Assembly: GCA_023140175.1 (NCBI GenBank) | Contig: JAGLMD010000011.1 | Location: 1-41,427, forward strand | Reading direction: 5' to 3' | DNA length: 41,427 nt | Origin: Nanobdellota archaeon | Lineage (GTDB): Archaea; Nanobdellota; Nanobdellia; Woesearchaeales; WJIZ01 | Shown: piece after piece, positions 1-7,900 of the stretch | How positions within the stretch are numbered: position 1 is the first letter of the stretch | Layout: each line of letters opens with the position of its first letter | Translations under genes and position numbers: made by a program | Notes under the pieces: model-generated | Databases searched by the model: none | Seen by the model: only the letters and a program-made list of their open reading frames with translations | What the model was told of the DNA's origin: nothing

Positions 1-10
1 AAATAGAAAG

Positions 11-41
11 ATTTAAATATAACTATTAACTTTTAGTTAAT
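11..41 (+). promoter_or_regulatory. TATA box and palindromic operator of the first NTase gene
   Basis: An AT-rich TATA-like box (atttaaatat, 11-20) is followed by the inverted repeat ATTAAC-TTTTA-GTTAAT (25-41), with the ATG at 55. The palindrome lies between the TATA box and the expected transcription start. A repressor bound there would block initiation. The first gene begins with a winged-helix domain, so autoregulation is a reasonable inference. Confidence 0.55.
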
Positions 42-54
42 AATTATTAACAAA

Positions 55-651
55 ATGGAAACAATAAACTCAACAGCTATGAAGATAACAAAACACTTAT
101 TTAAAGACTTTTCTGCAACACATACTGTGACTTCTATAACGAAAGAACTAAACATGAGTCGTGTAGGGGTGTGGAAAATTCTAAAAAAGCTGCAGTCAGA
201 CAAGGTTATTACATTGACACCTGTTGGCTTGGGTAAGACAAGTACTTATATTGTAAAGCTACGTTGGGACAACCTTCTTGTTGAGAAATCTTTAGCATTG
301 TATCTTACAGAAGAAGCCTTAAAGCAACGCAGGTGGAGACTAAATTTTGCTGATCTTGAGGGAATTATAGACTTTTTTCTTCTCCATGGAAGCATTTTAT
401 ACTCTAAACAGGCAAATGACATTGATATAATTAGCGTTGCTCAGAAAAAGAAGTTTATAAAGATACAACAGACTATTGATAAGGTACAAAAAACACTAAC
501 TAAAAGAATACATGCGATTAATTTTACAGAAACTGAATTTGAGCAACAATTAAAGCAAAACAAGGCTTTTATTGAGGCTGTTAAAAAAGGAATTATCTTA
601 TTTGGACAGGAAAAATTCATTCAATTTATGAAAAAGGTGCATAAAGTATGA
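55..651 (+). CDS. Winged-helix / MNT-type nucleotidyltransferase fusion (antitoxin-like)
   Basis: The N-terminal ~65 residues look like a winged helix-turn-helix (VTSITKELNMSRVGVWKILKKL followed by a wing). The middle carries a minimal nucleotidyltransferase signature, with LHGSILYSKQ followed by DIDIISV at about residues 110-125. This corresponds to the GS...DxD metal-binding motif of MNT (MntA-like) proteins. The stop overlaps the next start in an ATGA arrangement, so the two genes are translationally coupled. In known MNT/HEPN pairs the NTase neutralises the HEPN RNase by adding nucleotides to it. Here that role is inferred from the gene pairing. The GS loop is less canonical than in the second locus (1443-1712), so activity is uncertain. 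Confidence 0.75.
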   Translation: METINSTAMKITKHLFKDFSATHTVTSITKELNMSRVGVWKILKKLQSDKVITLTPVGLGKTSTYIVKLRWDNLLVEKSLALYLTEEALKQRRWRLNFADLEGIIDFFLLHGSILYSKQANDIDIISVAQKKKFIKIQQTIDKVQKTLTKRIHAINFTETEFEQQLKQNKAFIEAVKKGIILFGQEKFIQFMKKVHKV

Positions 652-1199
652 GTATAAGAAGGAAAGTACAAGATTGTTTCCTTAGTGCAAAGAAGGATGA
701 AGAAAAAGGGAAAAAGCATAGGGGCTTGTTATTAGTAGGAAAAGACGATAAAAAAGCTGAAGAATATATACAGAAAGCAAAGAAAAACCTAGAAATTTGT
801 GAATTATATAGGGAGGGGGGATTAGATTATAAAATACCAGAAGAATGGTTTTACACCCTATATTATTGTGCTTTGGCAATATTAGCAAAATTTGGGATTG
901 AGAGTAGAAGCCAACGCTGTACTGCCCTATTTTTGACATATGCAAAGGAGAGGGATATTATTGATTATGATGATGAGTTTATTGATAGAATAACAGTATA
1001 TAGCGGCAAGGAAGAACGATCTGATGTCGATAATAGAGAAAATGCTAGATATGGTTCTTCTGTAAAAAGCGAAGAGATTATGGAAAAGTATGATATGATG
1101 ATGTATATGTGTAAGAGAGCTATTTCTCAGTGTGAAGATGTAATTTTTTCAGAGAATCCTTTTGTAGTACCAAAAGAGTTAATAGAAATTATGTTCTAA
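648..1199 (+). CDS. HEPN-like domain protein (toxin-like partner)
   Basis: A 183-aa, mainly helical protein. An EEWFYTLYYCALAILAKFGIESRSQ segment matches the helix-turn-helix core of HEPN proteins, where a small residue-Y-Y pattern precedes a basic turn. The later SDVDNRENARYG stretch is where the HEPN catalytic Rx4-6H motif usually sits, but I see no histidine at the expected place. Either RNase activity is lost or this is a variant subfamily. It overlaps the NTase stop by 4 nt and is followed by a strong hairpin. The likely role is toxin-like partner of the NTase. The HEPN call rests on pattern and context, not on a search. Confidence 0.6.
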   Translation: MSIRRKVQDCFLSAKKDEEKGKKHRGLLLVGKDDKKAEEYIQKAKKNLEICELYREGGLDYKIPEEWFYTLYYCALAILAKFGIESRSQRCTALFLTYAKERDIIDYDDEFIDRITVYSGKEERSDVDNRENARYGSSVKSEEIMEKYDMMMYMCKRAISQCEDVIFSENPFVVPKELIEIMF

Positions 1200-1217
1200 G
1201 GAATCTAGATTTATCTC

Positions 1218-1247
1218 AAATACTGCTGACTGAAGTCTGCAGTATTT
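1218..1247 (+). terminator. Hairpin after the first NTase/HEPN pair
   Basis: AAATACTGC (1218-1226) pairs with GCAGTATTT (1239-1247), and an inner GACT/AGTC pairs across a 2-nt loop. It begins 19 nt after the HEPN stop. There is no long T-run after it, so it may act as an RNA-stabilising or processing hairpin as much as a terminator. Confidence 0.5.
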
Positions 1248-1257
1248 ATCGGGATAA

Positions 1258-1374
1258 AATAATAAAGGCTTAGTTGAATGTATAAATGCAGATGAGAGTT
1301 CCGGGAGGATTTACAGATTAACTAAAAAAGGCAGAGAGATAATGGCGCATTTAGAGAAGAGTGAAATGAAATAA
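1258..1374 (+). pseudogene. C-terminal remnant of a winged-helix regulator
   Basis: Reading from just after an in-frame TAA at 1255, the frame gives KGLVECINADESSGRIYRL followed by TKKGREIMAHLEKSEMK and a stop. The GRIYRLTKKG pattern is typical of the wing and last helix of archaeal winged-helix repressors. No start codon or recognition helix precedes it. This is therefore the 3' end of a broken gene, probably the DNA-binding partner once attached to or preceding the NTase downstream. It is too short for the ORF track. Confidence 0.6.
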
Positions 1375-1382
1375 TAGTTTAT

Positions 1383-1422
1383 TGTTCCATATAAGGAACA
1401 TTTGTTCCATAAATAGAACAAA
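1383..1422 (+). promoter_or_regulatory. Tandem GTTCC palindromes
   Basis: Two palindromes sit side by side. The first is TGTTCC-ATATAA-GGAACA (1383-1400), and the second is TTTGTTC-CATAAATA-GAACAAA (1401-1422). The GTTCC half-sites are 20 bp apart, about two helical turns, which is the arrangement expected for cooperative binding of a dimeric repressor. A TATA-like atttaaaaat follows at about 1437-1446. The cognate winged-helix regulator may be the decayed one just upstream. Confidence 0.6.
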
Positions 1423-1442
1423 AAGAAAGAAAAAATATTTAA

Positions 1443-1712
1443 AAATATCCTCAAATAATTTCAATTATTTTATTTGGATCAACTGCAATAGGCGCTGATA
1501 CCCCAGAAAGTGATATAGATATTTTGATTATATCCAGAAAAGAGATTAAAATTAAGCCACTGAATGCAGAAAAAATGCTGAAAAAGGAACTGGCAATAAT
1601 AAAATATCAGCATTCGGAATGGAGAAGAAAAGCAGAAATAGATAAGGTGTTTTATGATAGCGTTATTATTGAGGGAATATCGCTTTATGGGCAATTGCCT
1701 GTGGTGAAATAA
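1443..1712 (+). pseudogene. MNT-type nucleotidyltransferase lacking a normal start
   Basis: The frame contains IILFGSTAIGADTPESDID followed by ILII, a canonical GSxAxG...SDID minimal nucleotidyltransferase motif. The listed ORF starts at an internal TTG (1524), which would remove the catalytic GS loop. Upstream of the motif, this frame has no ATG, GTG or TTG back to the TAA at 1440. In the next frame just upstream, KKEKIFKNILK reads like the missing helix that normally precedes the motif, so a frameshift around 1450-1460 is likely. The alternative is an unusual ATT or ATA start. The gene overlaps the next HEPN gene by 1 nt, the usual coupling of the pair. Confidence 0.6.
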
Positions 1713-2131
1713 TGAATGTGCAGGATTGTTTTGAAAAGGGATTATTAAAAAAAGAGACAGCTGATATTGAAAAGTCAAAGAAATCAATAAATACAGCTAA
1801 ATACAAGCTAAATCTTGCAAAAAGACTTTTTGAGCTAAAAATATTTGAGGAAACAATAACAAATTCTTATTCAGCGATGTTTCATGCTGCAAGAGCATTG
1901 TTATTTATGGATGGAATTAAGGAGAAGAGCCACTATGCTCTTTTTTTATACATTAAAGAAAAATATTCAGATAAATTAGAAAGAAGATTTATTAATGAAT
2001 TGAATACGTTAAGGTTAGAAAGCCATGAGATCAACTATGGTTTAGAAAAATCAGAGATAAAAGAAGATGATGCAGGGGATGTTACTAAGATAGCAAATGA
2101 TTTTATCTCTGCAGTTGAAAAAATAATTTAA
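1712..2131 (+). CDS. HEPN domain protein (toxin-like)
   Basis: A 139-aa helical protein with the HEPN core SYSAMFHAARALLFMDGIKEKSHYA at about residues 50-75. A basic motif, LRLESHEINYG, lies near residue 105, where HEPN RNases keep their R...H catalytic pair; here the spacing is R-x3-H. Many archaeal genomes carry this gene directly after an MNT nucleotidyltransferase, as here, with a 1-nt overlap (TAATG). The neighbouring NTase appears broken. If this HEPN protein were still toxic, it would have to be neutralised by the first locus or be inactive. Confidence 0.75.
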   Translation: MNVQDCFEKGLLKKETADIEKSKKSINTAKYKLNLAKRLFELKIFEETITNSYSAMFHAARALLFMDGIKEKSHYALFLYIKEKYSDKLERRFINELNTLRLESHEINYGLEKSEIKEDDAGDVTKIANDFISAVEKII

Positions 2132-2136
2132 TGAAA

Positions 2137-2172
2137 TGAGGCTTTCCTCAATATTTCTATTTCTCTATTTCT
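2137..2172 (+). terminator. Short hairpin plus T-rich tract after HEPN gene
   Basis: TGAGG-CTTT-CCTCA (2137-2150) begins 6 nt after the HEPN stop. The pyrimidine-rich run atatttctatttctctattt follows. This matches a simple archaeal transcription end site and separates the toxin-antitoxin-like genes from the sensory cluster. Confidence 0.5.
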
Positions 2173-2210
2173 GCTAAAAACAGGAAAATATTATCCTTCA
2201 AAATCGCTAA

Positions 2211-2230
2211 ATTTATATACGAATGTTCGT
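2211..2230 (+). promoter_or_regulatory. TATA box with adjoining ACGAATGTTCGT operator
   Basis: A TATA box (atttatata, 2211-2219) runs directly into the palindrome ACGAA-TG-TTCGT (2219-2230). The PAS gene starts at 2293, leaving a leader of about 50 nt. The same palindrome, in the same position relative to TATA, occurs at 21253-21262 and, less perfectly, at 13061-13072. This suggests one regulator controls this sensory operon and two others in the window. Confidence 0.65.
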
Positions 2231-2292
2231 AAGAATATTTATTCGATTGTTAAACATATTTATGTCTTATTAAAAAAAGGGGCGAAACTAAA

Positions 2293-2796
2293 ATGGAGGA
2301 GGAACTGAAAAAAGCGGCTGAAGAATGGAAAAGAACATTTGATTCAATGGTCGATGGCATATCAATCCATACTACTGACTTTAAGATCCGGAATGTAAAT
2401 GTAACTATGTGCAATATGTTTGGAAAGAAAAAAGAGGAGATGATAGGCAAAAAGTGTTATGAAGTGTTTCATGGAAAGAGATCTCCTCTTACGATATGCC
2501 CTCAGAAAAGGGCAATAACCTCCAAAAAGAGGCAATCTGCAGAATTCTTTGAGCCACTTTTAAATAAGTGGGTGTCGGTAACTTCATCACCTGTTTTAAA
2601 TGGGCAAGGAGGGGTGATTGAGCTTGTTCATATTGTTCGAGACATTACTGATAAGAAGAATGAAGATAAAATCATCCAAGGGAGAAACGAGGAACTTGAG
2701 AGATTTCATAAATTAGCAGTTGGCAGAGAGTTGAAGATGATTGAATTGAAGAAGAGGATTATGCAATTGGAAAAAAGTGCAGATGGAGTTAAGTAA
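2293..2796 (+). CDS. Cytosolic PAS-domain protein with shared GRELKMIELKK tail
   Basis: A 167-aa soluble protein. Residues ~10-120 form a PAS domain, with FDSMVDGISIHTTDFKIRNVN, the GKKCYEVFHGK turn and a closing VRDIT. The Cys in KKCYEVFH and the later TICP Cys resemble the PAS subtype with C...CP pairs, which could hold a cofactor or disulfide; this is not certain. Residues ~135-162 are a helix carrying LAVGRELKMIELKKRI, the tail shared with four other proteins here. There is no kinase, cyclase or DNA-binding output domain, so the tail is probably the output or docking element. It is the first gene after the operator-bearing promoter at 2211 and is tightly linked to the next gene. Confidence 0.8.
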   Translation: MEEELKKAAEEWKRTFDSMVDGISIHTTDFKIRNVNVTMCNMFGKKKEEMIGKKCYEVFHGKRSPLTICPQKRAITSKKRQSAEFFEPLLNKWVSVTSSPVLNGQGGVIELVHIVRDITDKKNEDKIIQGRNEELERFHKLAVGRELKMIELKKRIMQLEKSADGVK

Positions 2797-2797
2797 A

Positions 2798-3307
2798 ATG
2801 ATTACTATATTCTTAATAGGGGCGGGTGTATGTATGTTCCTTTTATCAGTTAGGAAATACATAGCAATAATCAAATATGCCCCCTCAGGCAGTCTAAGAA
2901 TCAGATGGATATTTTTATTTGTACTCACAGTGTTTTTTTTATTGGGTTATATTGCTCAGATAATTATCGAATATCGGGATCTAATAGTCAATGAAAAAGT
3001 TCTAATTGGCCTTGTTTACTTATTTGGCGCAATATATGTATTACTTGTTGTCTCTCTATCACTCTCAACTATTAAACAGTTCGGAGAGGAAGATAAAATC
3101 AAAGAGAGAAGCGAAAAGTTGGAATTATTTGTCAGGGAACGCACAAAGGAATTGGGAAAAAAGTCAAAGGAACTCGAGAAATCAAAGAAAGAACTGGAAA
3201 ATAAAGTACTTGAACTTGAAAAATTTAACACTCTTTCTGTTGGCAGAGAACTCAGAATGGTTGAGCTGAAGAAGAAGATTAAGGAGCTAGAGGAGAAGCT
3301 TAAATGA
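2798..3307 (+). CDS. Three-helix membrane protein with coiled coil and shared tail
   Basis: I prefer the ATG at 2798 over the track's GTG at 2777. It lies one base past the preceding stop, has GGAG 9 nt upstream, and puts a hydrophobic helix (MITIFLIGAGVCMFLL) right at the N-terminus. Three membrane segments fall at about residues 1-17, 40-62 and 71-92. A long charged coiled coil follows (RERTKELGKKSKELEKSKKE), then the shared tail FNTLSVGRELRMVELKK. There is no recognised input domain and no enzymatic output domain. It is probably a membrane-anchored member of the tail-bearing sensor set. A start at 2783 is also possible. Confidence 0.65.
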   Translation: MITIFLIGAGVCMFLLSVRKYIAIIKYAPSGSLRIRWIFLFVLTVFFLLGYIAQIIIEYRDLIVNEKVLIGLVYLFGAIYVLLVVSLSLSTIKQFGEEDKIKERSEKLELFVRERTKELGKKSKELEKSKKELENKVLELEKFNTLSVGRELRMVELKKKIKELEEKLK

Positions 3308-3340
3308 AAATAATCTTACTGAATATAAAATGGTGAAAAA

Positions 3341-4735
3341 ATGGCAAGTGAAGTAAGGATAAAGATAGCTGCTATGATAATAGCAGTGTTTATAATTGGA
3401 CTATCAGTTATAGGGTGTACAAGACAAGAAGAAATTCCTATAGAAATAGCTGAAAATGATGTTTTAGAAGAGCCAAATATTCAGGAAAAGATAAAGCTAG
3501 TTTATGCTGTTCATTGGATGGACAAGACCCAGCTAGATGGAATATACGAAGATGGCAGGCTAAAGTCAAAGGGATTAAAACAATATCTGAATGAATATAC
3601 AGGGCTGCATCCTGAAATAGAATTTGAGATTCTGAGCATACCTTATGGGGAATATGCTGCTAAGCTGGAGCTTTTACATGAGATTGACAGTGTTCCGGAC
3701 ATTTATCAGATTTATTCTTCATGGGGTGTCCTGTATGCAGAATTAGGCATGCTAGATGAACTGCCTCAAGACCTTAAGGAGGATGTTATCCAGAATTATG
3801 TGTCAACAGCAGGCGTTACAATAAACGGGGAAATAAGGGGAATACCGACTGAGATCAATGATTTTGCATTGCTTTATAATAAGGCTCTTTTCAGGGAAGC
3901 GGGTGTGGTTGATGAAGAAGGCAATGCGAAGTATCCAGAAACATGGGAAGAGCTGGTCGATGCTGCTGTGAAAACTACTAAGAAAGATGAGAATGGAAAT
4001 ATAGCCCAGTATGGGTATGCATTTTTGAAAGGGATGGATTGGGGTGTAGTTGATCCTTTTTTATCTTTGTTATTTAGCAATGAAGGCGATTATATTTCTG
4101 AAGATTATGCCCAATGTTTGCTTAACAGTTCTGAAGGCATTGAAGCATTAGAAGCAATCCTTGAATTATTTGATAATGGCGCAACAGATGCAAATTCAAA
4201 TGTTTTTGATTTTGGAAAAGGAAATGCAGTGATGATCATTGCAGCGCCATGGATGGAGGCAATGTTTAGAGAAACTATTGGAGATGAGTTTGATACAGTT
4301 GTTGGAGTGGCGCCAGTTCCATATTTGAAGAAATCGGCCAGCCTTCAATACAGCTGGTTTATGGGTGTTATGGGGAAGAGCAAGCACAAAGAAGAAGCCT
4401 GGGATTTCCTTAGGTGGTTTACTTCTGAGATTCAGCCTGACAGGAAAACTACAAGATATGGCGATTTATTGGCAAGAACTATCGGCGCAATTCCCAGCAG
4501 GAAAATAGATATTGAGGGCAATAAGGATAGGCTCAACAGCCCATTTAAGAAAGTATTTGTCGATGAACTGGAAAATTCAGTGCCAGAGCCAAACGTGATG
4601 CAGGGCTCTGAGATAAGGAAGATTTTAATGAGGGAAATTGAATCAGCATGGATTGGCGAGAAGAGTGCTAAAGAGACATTAGATGAGGCATGCGCTAGTA
4701 TCAACGAGATTCTGGCGCAGCATTATCCAGGGTAA
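3341..4735 (+). CDS. Extracellular solute-binding lipoprotein (family 1, MalE/UgpB type)
   Basis: The N-terminus is a lipoprotein signal: a hydrophobic stretch ends in a lipobox-like SVIGC at about residue 26. The rest is a typical type-1 sugar/oligosaccharide-binding protein, with GIPTEINDFALLYNKALF, the YPETWEELVDAA region, repeated Trp/Tyr ligand-site candidates and MGVMGKSKHKEEAWDFLRWF near the C-terminus. The length (464 aa) fits the family. GGTGA lies just ahead of the ATG. No ABC permease or ATPase is nearby. The next gene is a membrane HAMP protein, so the protein may serve as a ligand-sensing subunit rather than a transport component. That role is inference from context. Confidence 0.85.
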   Translation: MASEVRIKIAAMIIAVFIIGLSVIGCTRQEEIPIEIAENDVLEEPNIQEKIKLVYAVHWMDKTQLDGIYEDGRLKSKGLKQYLNEYTGLHPEIEFEILSIPYGEYAAKLELLHEIDSVPDIYQIYSSWGVLYAELGMLDELPQDLKEDVIQNYVSTAGVTINGEIRGIPTEINDFALLYNKALFREAGVVDEEGNAKYPETWEELVDAAVKTTKKDENGNIAQYGYAFLKGMDWGVVDPFLSLLFSNEGDYISEDYAQCLLNSSEGIEALEAILELFDNGATDANSNVFDFGKGNAVMIIAAPWMEAMFRETIGDEFDTVVGVAPVPYLKKSASLQYSWFMGVMGKSKHKEEAWDFLRWFTSEIQPDRKTTRYGDLLARTIGAIPSRKIDIEGNKDRLNSPFKKVFVDELENSVPEPNVMQGSEIRKILMREIESAWIGEKSAKETLDEACASINEILAQHYPG

Positions 4736-4771
4736 AGTTAAGAAGAATTATGCTTGCTTGTAAGAAAGAAG

Positions 4772-4782
4772 CATATATAATA
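4772..4782 (+). promoter_or_regulatory. TATA box ahead of the HAMP gene at 4814
   Basis: catatataata lies about 35 nt before the ATG at 4814, in a 78-nt gap after the binding-protein gene. This suggests an internal promoter in the sensory cluster. Confidence 0.45.
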
Positions 4783-4813
4783 AATTGAGAATAAGTGTAA
4801 ACAGGGCAGAAGA

Positions 4814-5767
4814 ATGAGAATTAAGTTAAGCAGCATATTATTTAAAATCCTTTTTTTCGGAGTTATTTTAATCTTTATATCCCTTTTTACCTTTTCTTTT
4901 TTCTTAGTAAAAACTGAACAAAACAGGCTGTCTGAGGATATATTATGGGATGGATTGGTTTTTGCAGAGTTTACTGCCCAGTCCATCTATGAAGATTATT
5001 GGCTGTATTATACTCATCCAACAGAGGGGTTTTTTGAGAGATTCATGGAACGTGTAAACTATAAATTAGTGAAGAATAGGGATGTTGTCAGGGTATCATT
5101 AATAGGGGTGAACGGGAAGATACTGTTTGATTCTGATGAATTTGAGAAGTGCAAGTATAATGGCTCTAGGGTGAGATTTATTGAAGATAGTATTACTTTA
5201 GATCTGATTAAAAAAGAGAATCTGTCTTACAGAGAAATAAAGCTTAATGATGAGGATGCTGTTGAAGTAGTTGTGCCTATAAGAGAGGTTTCCGGGGGGC
5301 ATGTCATGTCAATGAGGTATATTATTTCTTATCATTCGTTTAGGGAGAAGATAAATGCAGTATATTCCCAGATTATTTTCATAACCATATTCTTATCAAT
5401 ACTTTCTTTTGCGCTGCTGATTCCTTTTTCAATCAGCTTAACCAGGCCGATCATTAAGCTGAAAGAATTGACTAAAAGAATAGGGGCAGGGGATTTAGAT
5501 ATAAAAATTGATTTAAAGGCCCATGATGAAATCAGTGAGCTTGCTGATGCATTTAACCAGATGACTTCGAACCTGAAGAGATCCCGTGCTGACCTGAAGG
5601 GATATAATATGGAGCTTGGAAGGAAGGTCAAAGAAAGGACAAAAGAGCTTGAGGATAAGAATAGGGAGCTTGAGAAATTCAACAAGCTGGCAGTTGGCAG
5701 AGAGCTGAAGATGATTGAGCTGAAGAAGAAAATAAAGGAATTGGAAGAAAAGGTTAAAGGTAAATAA
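4814..5767 (+). CDS. HAMP membrane sensor without kinase, with shared tail
   Basis: A 317-aa protein. TM1 lies at ~10-32, followed by an extracytoplasmic domain of about 150 residues that resembles a Cache-type sensor (VVRVSLIGVNGKILFDSDEF). TM2 lies at ~187-208, followed by a HAMP domain at ~209-262 (SLTRPIIKLKELTKRIGAGDL ... DEISELADAFNQMTS). A parallel coiled coil (VKERTKELEDKNRELEKF) and the tail FNKLAVGRELKMIELKK close the protein. There is no HisKA, HATPase, methyl-accepting or cyclase domain, so the signal would have to leave through the coiled coil and tail. It lies downstream of the solute-binding lipoprotein, its probable input partner. Its last ~110 bp nearly match the end of the gene at 6974. 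Confidence 0.85.
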   Translation: MRIKLSSILFKILFFGVILIFISLFTFSFFLVKTEQNRLSEDILWDGLVFAEFTAQSIYEDYWLYYTHPTEGFFERFMERVNYKLVKNRDVVRVSLIGVNGKILFDSDEFEKCKYNGSRVRFIEDSITLDLIKKENLSYREIKLNDEDAVEVVVPIREVSGGHVMSMRYIISYHSFREKINAVYSQIIFITIFLSILSFALLIPFSISLTRPIIKLKELTKRIGAGDLDIKIDLKAHDEISELADAFNQMTSNLKRSRADLKGYNMELGRKVKERTKELEDKNRELEKFNKLAVGRELKMIELKKKIKELEEKVKGK

Positions 5768-5809
5768 TTTAAATAAAATAGACTAAACAAATTCAAAAAA
5801 AGGTGAAAA

Positions 5810-6943
5810 ATGAAAAAATTCTTGATTTTATTGATTAGTATTGTAATATCTATTTTGTTTATAGCAGGATGTTCACCATCAATAAAGGATGCTGAAACCC
5901 ATTTTGATGATATAGAGCCGATACAAACAGGATATGATCCAGGACTAAAGAATGTGCTGGTGATCCACAGCTACCATAAAGAATGGGGCTGGAACATAGA
6001 TACTGAAAAAGGCATTAAAGAGGGCCTTGAAAAGGGAGGTTATGTTCTTAATAAGGATTATGCTTTTGAGGCATTCTATATGGATACCAAAGACAGATAC
6101 ACCACTCCCGAACAGATAAGGATGAGGTCTGAGCAGGCAATAGCACTCATTGAAGAATATAATCCAGACCTGGTTTTTGTGAATGATGATAATGCCCTAA
6201 AGCATGTAGCTGTGCCATATACACTGCAAAACCCTGATAAAAAACTGCCTTTTGTCTTTAGCGGGATTAATAGTAATCCTACTATCTACGAGCCAATTGA
6301 TTCTCTTAAGGAACCAGGATACAGCATTACAGGCGCTCTTGAAAGGTTTCCTTATTACCAGAGTTTTTCTTTAGCAAAGCGGATATTGAAGAACAGGACA
6401 AGAATAGTCCTTTTTGCTGACTCCAGCCCAAGCTCAGATTTCCTTGCAGGTGCATTTAAGGAAAGGTACCTTGAAAAAGTTAAGGATTCTCCCCTTGATG
6501 TTATGGGCATTGTACAGGTGGATACATTCAAAGAGTGGAAAGAAAAAGTAAATGAGTACCAGGATAAATCAGATTTCCTGGGCATCTTAACTTATCATCA
6601 GCTAAAGGATGAGGAAGGCAATGTGGTTCATGCGTCAGAAGTTGTACTATGGACAATAAACAACAACAAACTGCCAGAGATCGGATTCCTTCAGTTCCAT
6701 GCTGAGGATGGGTTCTGGTCAGCTATTGGGGTTTCACCCCTAAAAACAGGAAGGTACATTGGTGAGATCGGAGCTGACATCTTAAAAGGCAAAGACCCGG
6801 GAGATATTCCTATTATTGATCCGAAACTAGTGGATGTTGCCTTTAATCTTGAAAGGTCAAAAATGCTCGGCATTGAAATCCCGATCGATATACTCGGAAT
6901 GGCTTCTGCTGCTTATTTGGAGATAAAGATGCCAAGATATTAG
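5810..6943 (+). CDS. ABC-sub-bind-type periplasmic-binding lipoprotein
   Basis: A lipoprotein signal (ILLISIVISILFIAGC, Cys ~21) precedes a two-lobe binding fold. VLVIHSYHKEWGWN opens the mature domain. NPDLVFVNDDNALKHV, FVFSGINSNP and a second-lobe segment (RIVLFADSSPSSDFLAGAF) match the ABC_sub_bind-like proteins that often sit beside sensor kinases in bacteria. GGTGA precedes the ATG. No transporter genes accompany it. The next gene is a HAMP membrane protein, which repeats the lipoprotein-plus-HAMP pairing of 3341/4814. The ligand is unknown. Confidence 0.8.
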   Translation: MKKFLILLISIVISILFIAGCSPSIKDAETHFDDIEPIQTGYDPGLKNVLVIHSYHKEWGWNIDTEKGIKEGLEKGGYVLNKDYAFEAFYMDTKDRYTTPEQIRMRSEQAIALIEEYNPDLVFVNDDNALKHVAVPYTLQNPDKKLPFVFSGINSNPTIYEPIDSLKEPGYSITGALERFPYYQSFSLAKRILKNRTRIVLFADSSPSSDFLAGAFKERYLEKVKDSPLDVMGIVQVDTFKEWKEKVNEYQDKSDFLGILTYHQLKDEEGNVVHASEVVLWTINNNKLPEIGFLQFHAEDGFWSAIGVSPLKTGRYIGEIGADILKGKDPGDIPIIDPKLVDVAFNLERSKMLGIEIPIDILGMASAAYLEIKMPRY

Positions 6944-6973
6944 AATTTAAGAAGCCAAATCATAAAACATGAA

Positions 6974-7894
6974 ATGACATTAAAGATACATGGAAAGATT
7001 GTATTGCTGGTAGGAATAGTTCTACTGGCTGCTCTTGGAATTAATACGTTAATTAGCACCTTTCAATTTAGAGAAAGTTATACACATGTTTTACAAACAA
7101 AAGTTGCTGTTGTTGGAGAAGATTTAAGGGAGGCAGTAATGAGCTCATTGGCTCTGGGATTTGAGTTAGATAAGCTAATTGGCGTAAATGACATGTGCCG
7201 GAAGATTATAACAAGATATAATGAGATTGACTATTGTTATATCATCAACCATAAAAATAATGTGCTTTATCACAATAATCATTCTTATGCAGGCAAGCTT
7301 CTTAGGGAGGAGCCAGGTGCAGATAAACTGCTGGATAAAGATATAACTATAATGACCTCTTTTTTTGAAGGCAAGGAATTTTATAATATAATTTTACAAA
7401 TAAAAGATGAAAATACTAAACTAGGTGAAATAAGACTGGGGCTTCCTTTTAAGATAATAAGGATGGAAACTGCTAAAATGGTAAAAAGTTCCATCTTATT
7501 GACTATTGTTTCATTTATCTTAGCAATAATGCTTTCGGTTTATCTATCTAAAAATATTACTTTTCCCATAAAGTTACTAACTGAAGGCGCAGGGGCAATA
7601 TCAGAAGGCAACTTGGATTATCATATCAATATTAAGAGTAAAGATGAGACAGGGCAGCTTGCTTCTGCTTTCAACCAGATGACTAATGATTTGAAAATGT
7701 CAATGGTTAAATTGGAAAAATACAGCAAAGAACTGGAAAAAAAGGTCAAAGAAAGGACAAAGGAGCTTGAGGATAAGAACATGGAGCTTGAGAAATTCAA
7801 CAAGCTGGCAGTTGGCAGAGAGCTGAAGATGATTGAGTTGAAGAAGAGAATAAATGAGTTAGATGATGAATTAAGAAAAGTAAAAAAGAGGTGA
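6974..7894 (+). CDS. HAMP membrane sensor without kinase, with shared tail
   Basis: A 306-aa protein with the same plan as the 4814 gene. TM1 lies at ~9-27, with an extracytoplasmic sensor of ~140 residues (YNEIDYCYIINHKNNVLYHN is Cache-like). TM2 lies at ~172-192, and HAMP at ~193-245 (NITFPIKLLTEGAGAISEGNL ... DETGQLASAFNQMTN). A coiled coil and FNKLAVGRELKMIELKKRI follow. It lacks any catalytic output domain. The nucleotide sequence of its final ~110 bp is almost the same as in 4814, which points to recent duplication or gene conversion. It sits between the binding lipoprotein (5810) and the FIST lipoprotein (7901). Confidence 0.85.
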   Translation: MTLKIHGKIVLLVGIVLLAALGINTLISTFQFRESYTHVLQTKVAVVGEDLREAVMSSLALGFELDKLIGVNDMCRKIITRYNEIDYCYIINHKNNVLYHNNHSYAGKLLREEPGADKLLDKDITIMTSFFEGKEFYNIILQIKDENTKLGEIRLGLPFKIIRMETAKMVKSSILLTIVSFILAIMLSVYLSKNITFPIKLLTEGAGAISEGNLDYHINIKSKDETGQLASAFNQMTNDLKMSMVKLEKYSKELEKKVKERTKELEDKNMELEKFNKLAVGRELKMIELKKRINELDDELRKVKKR

Positions 7895-7900
7895 TTCGTT

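Noticed and set aside
3341-6943. ABC sugar transporter operon
   Set aside because: Two binding proteins are present, but no permease or transport ATPase gene occurs in the window. The neighbours are HAMP sensors.
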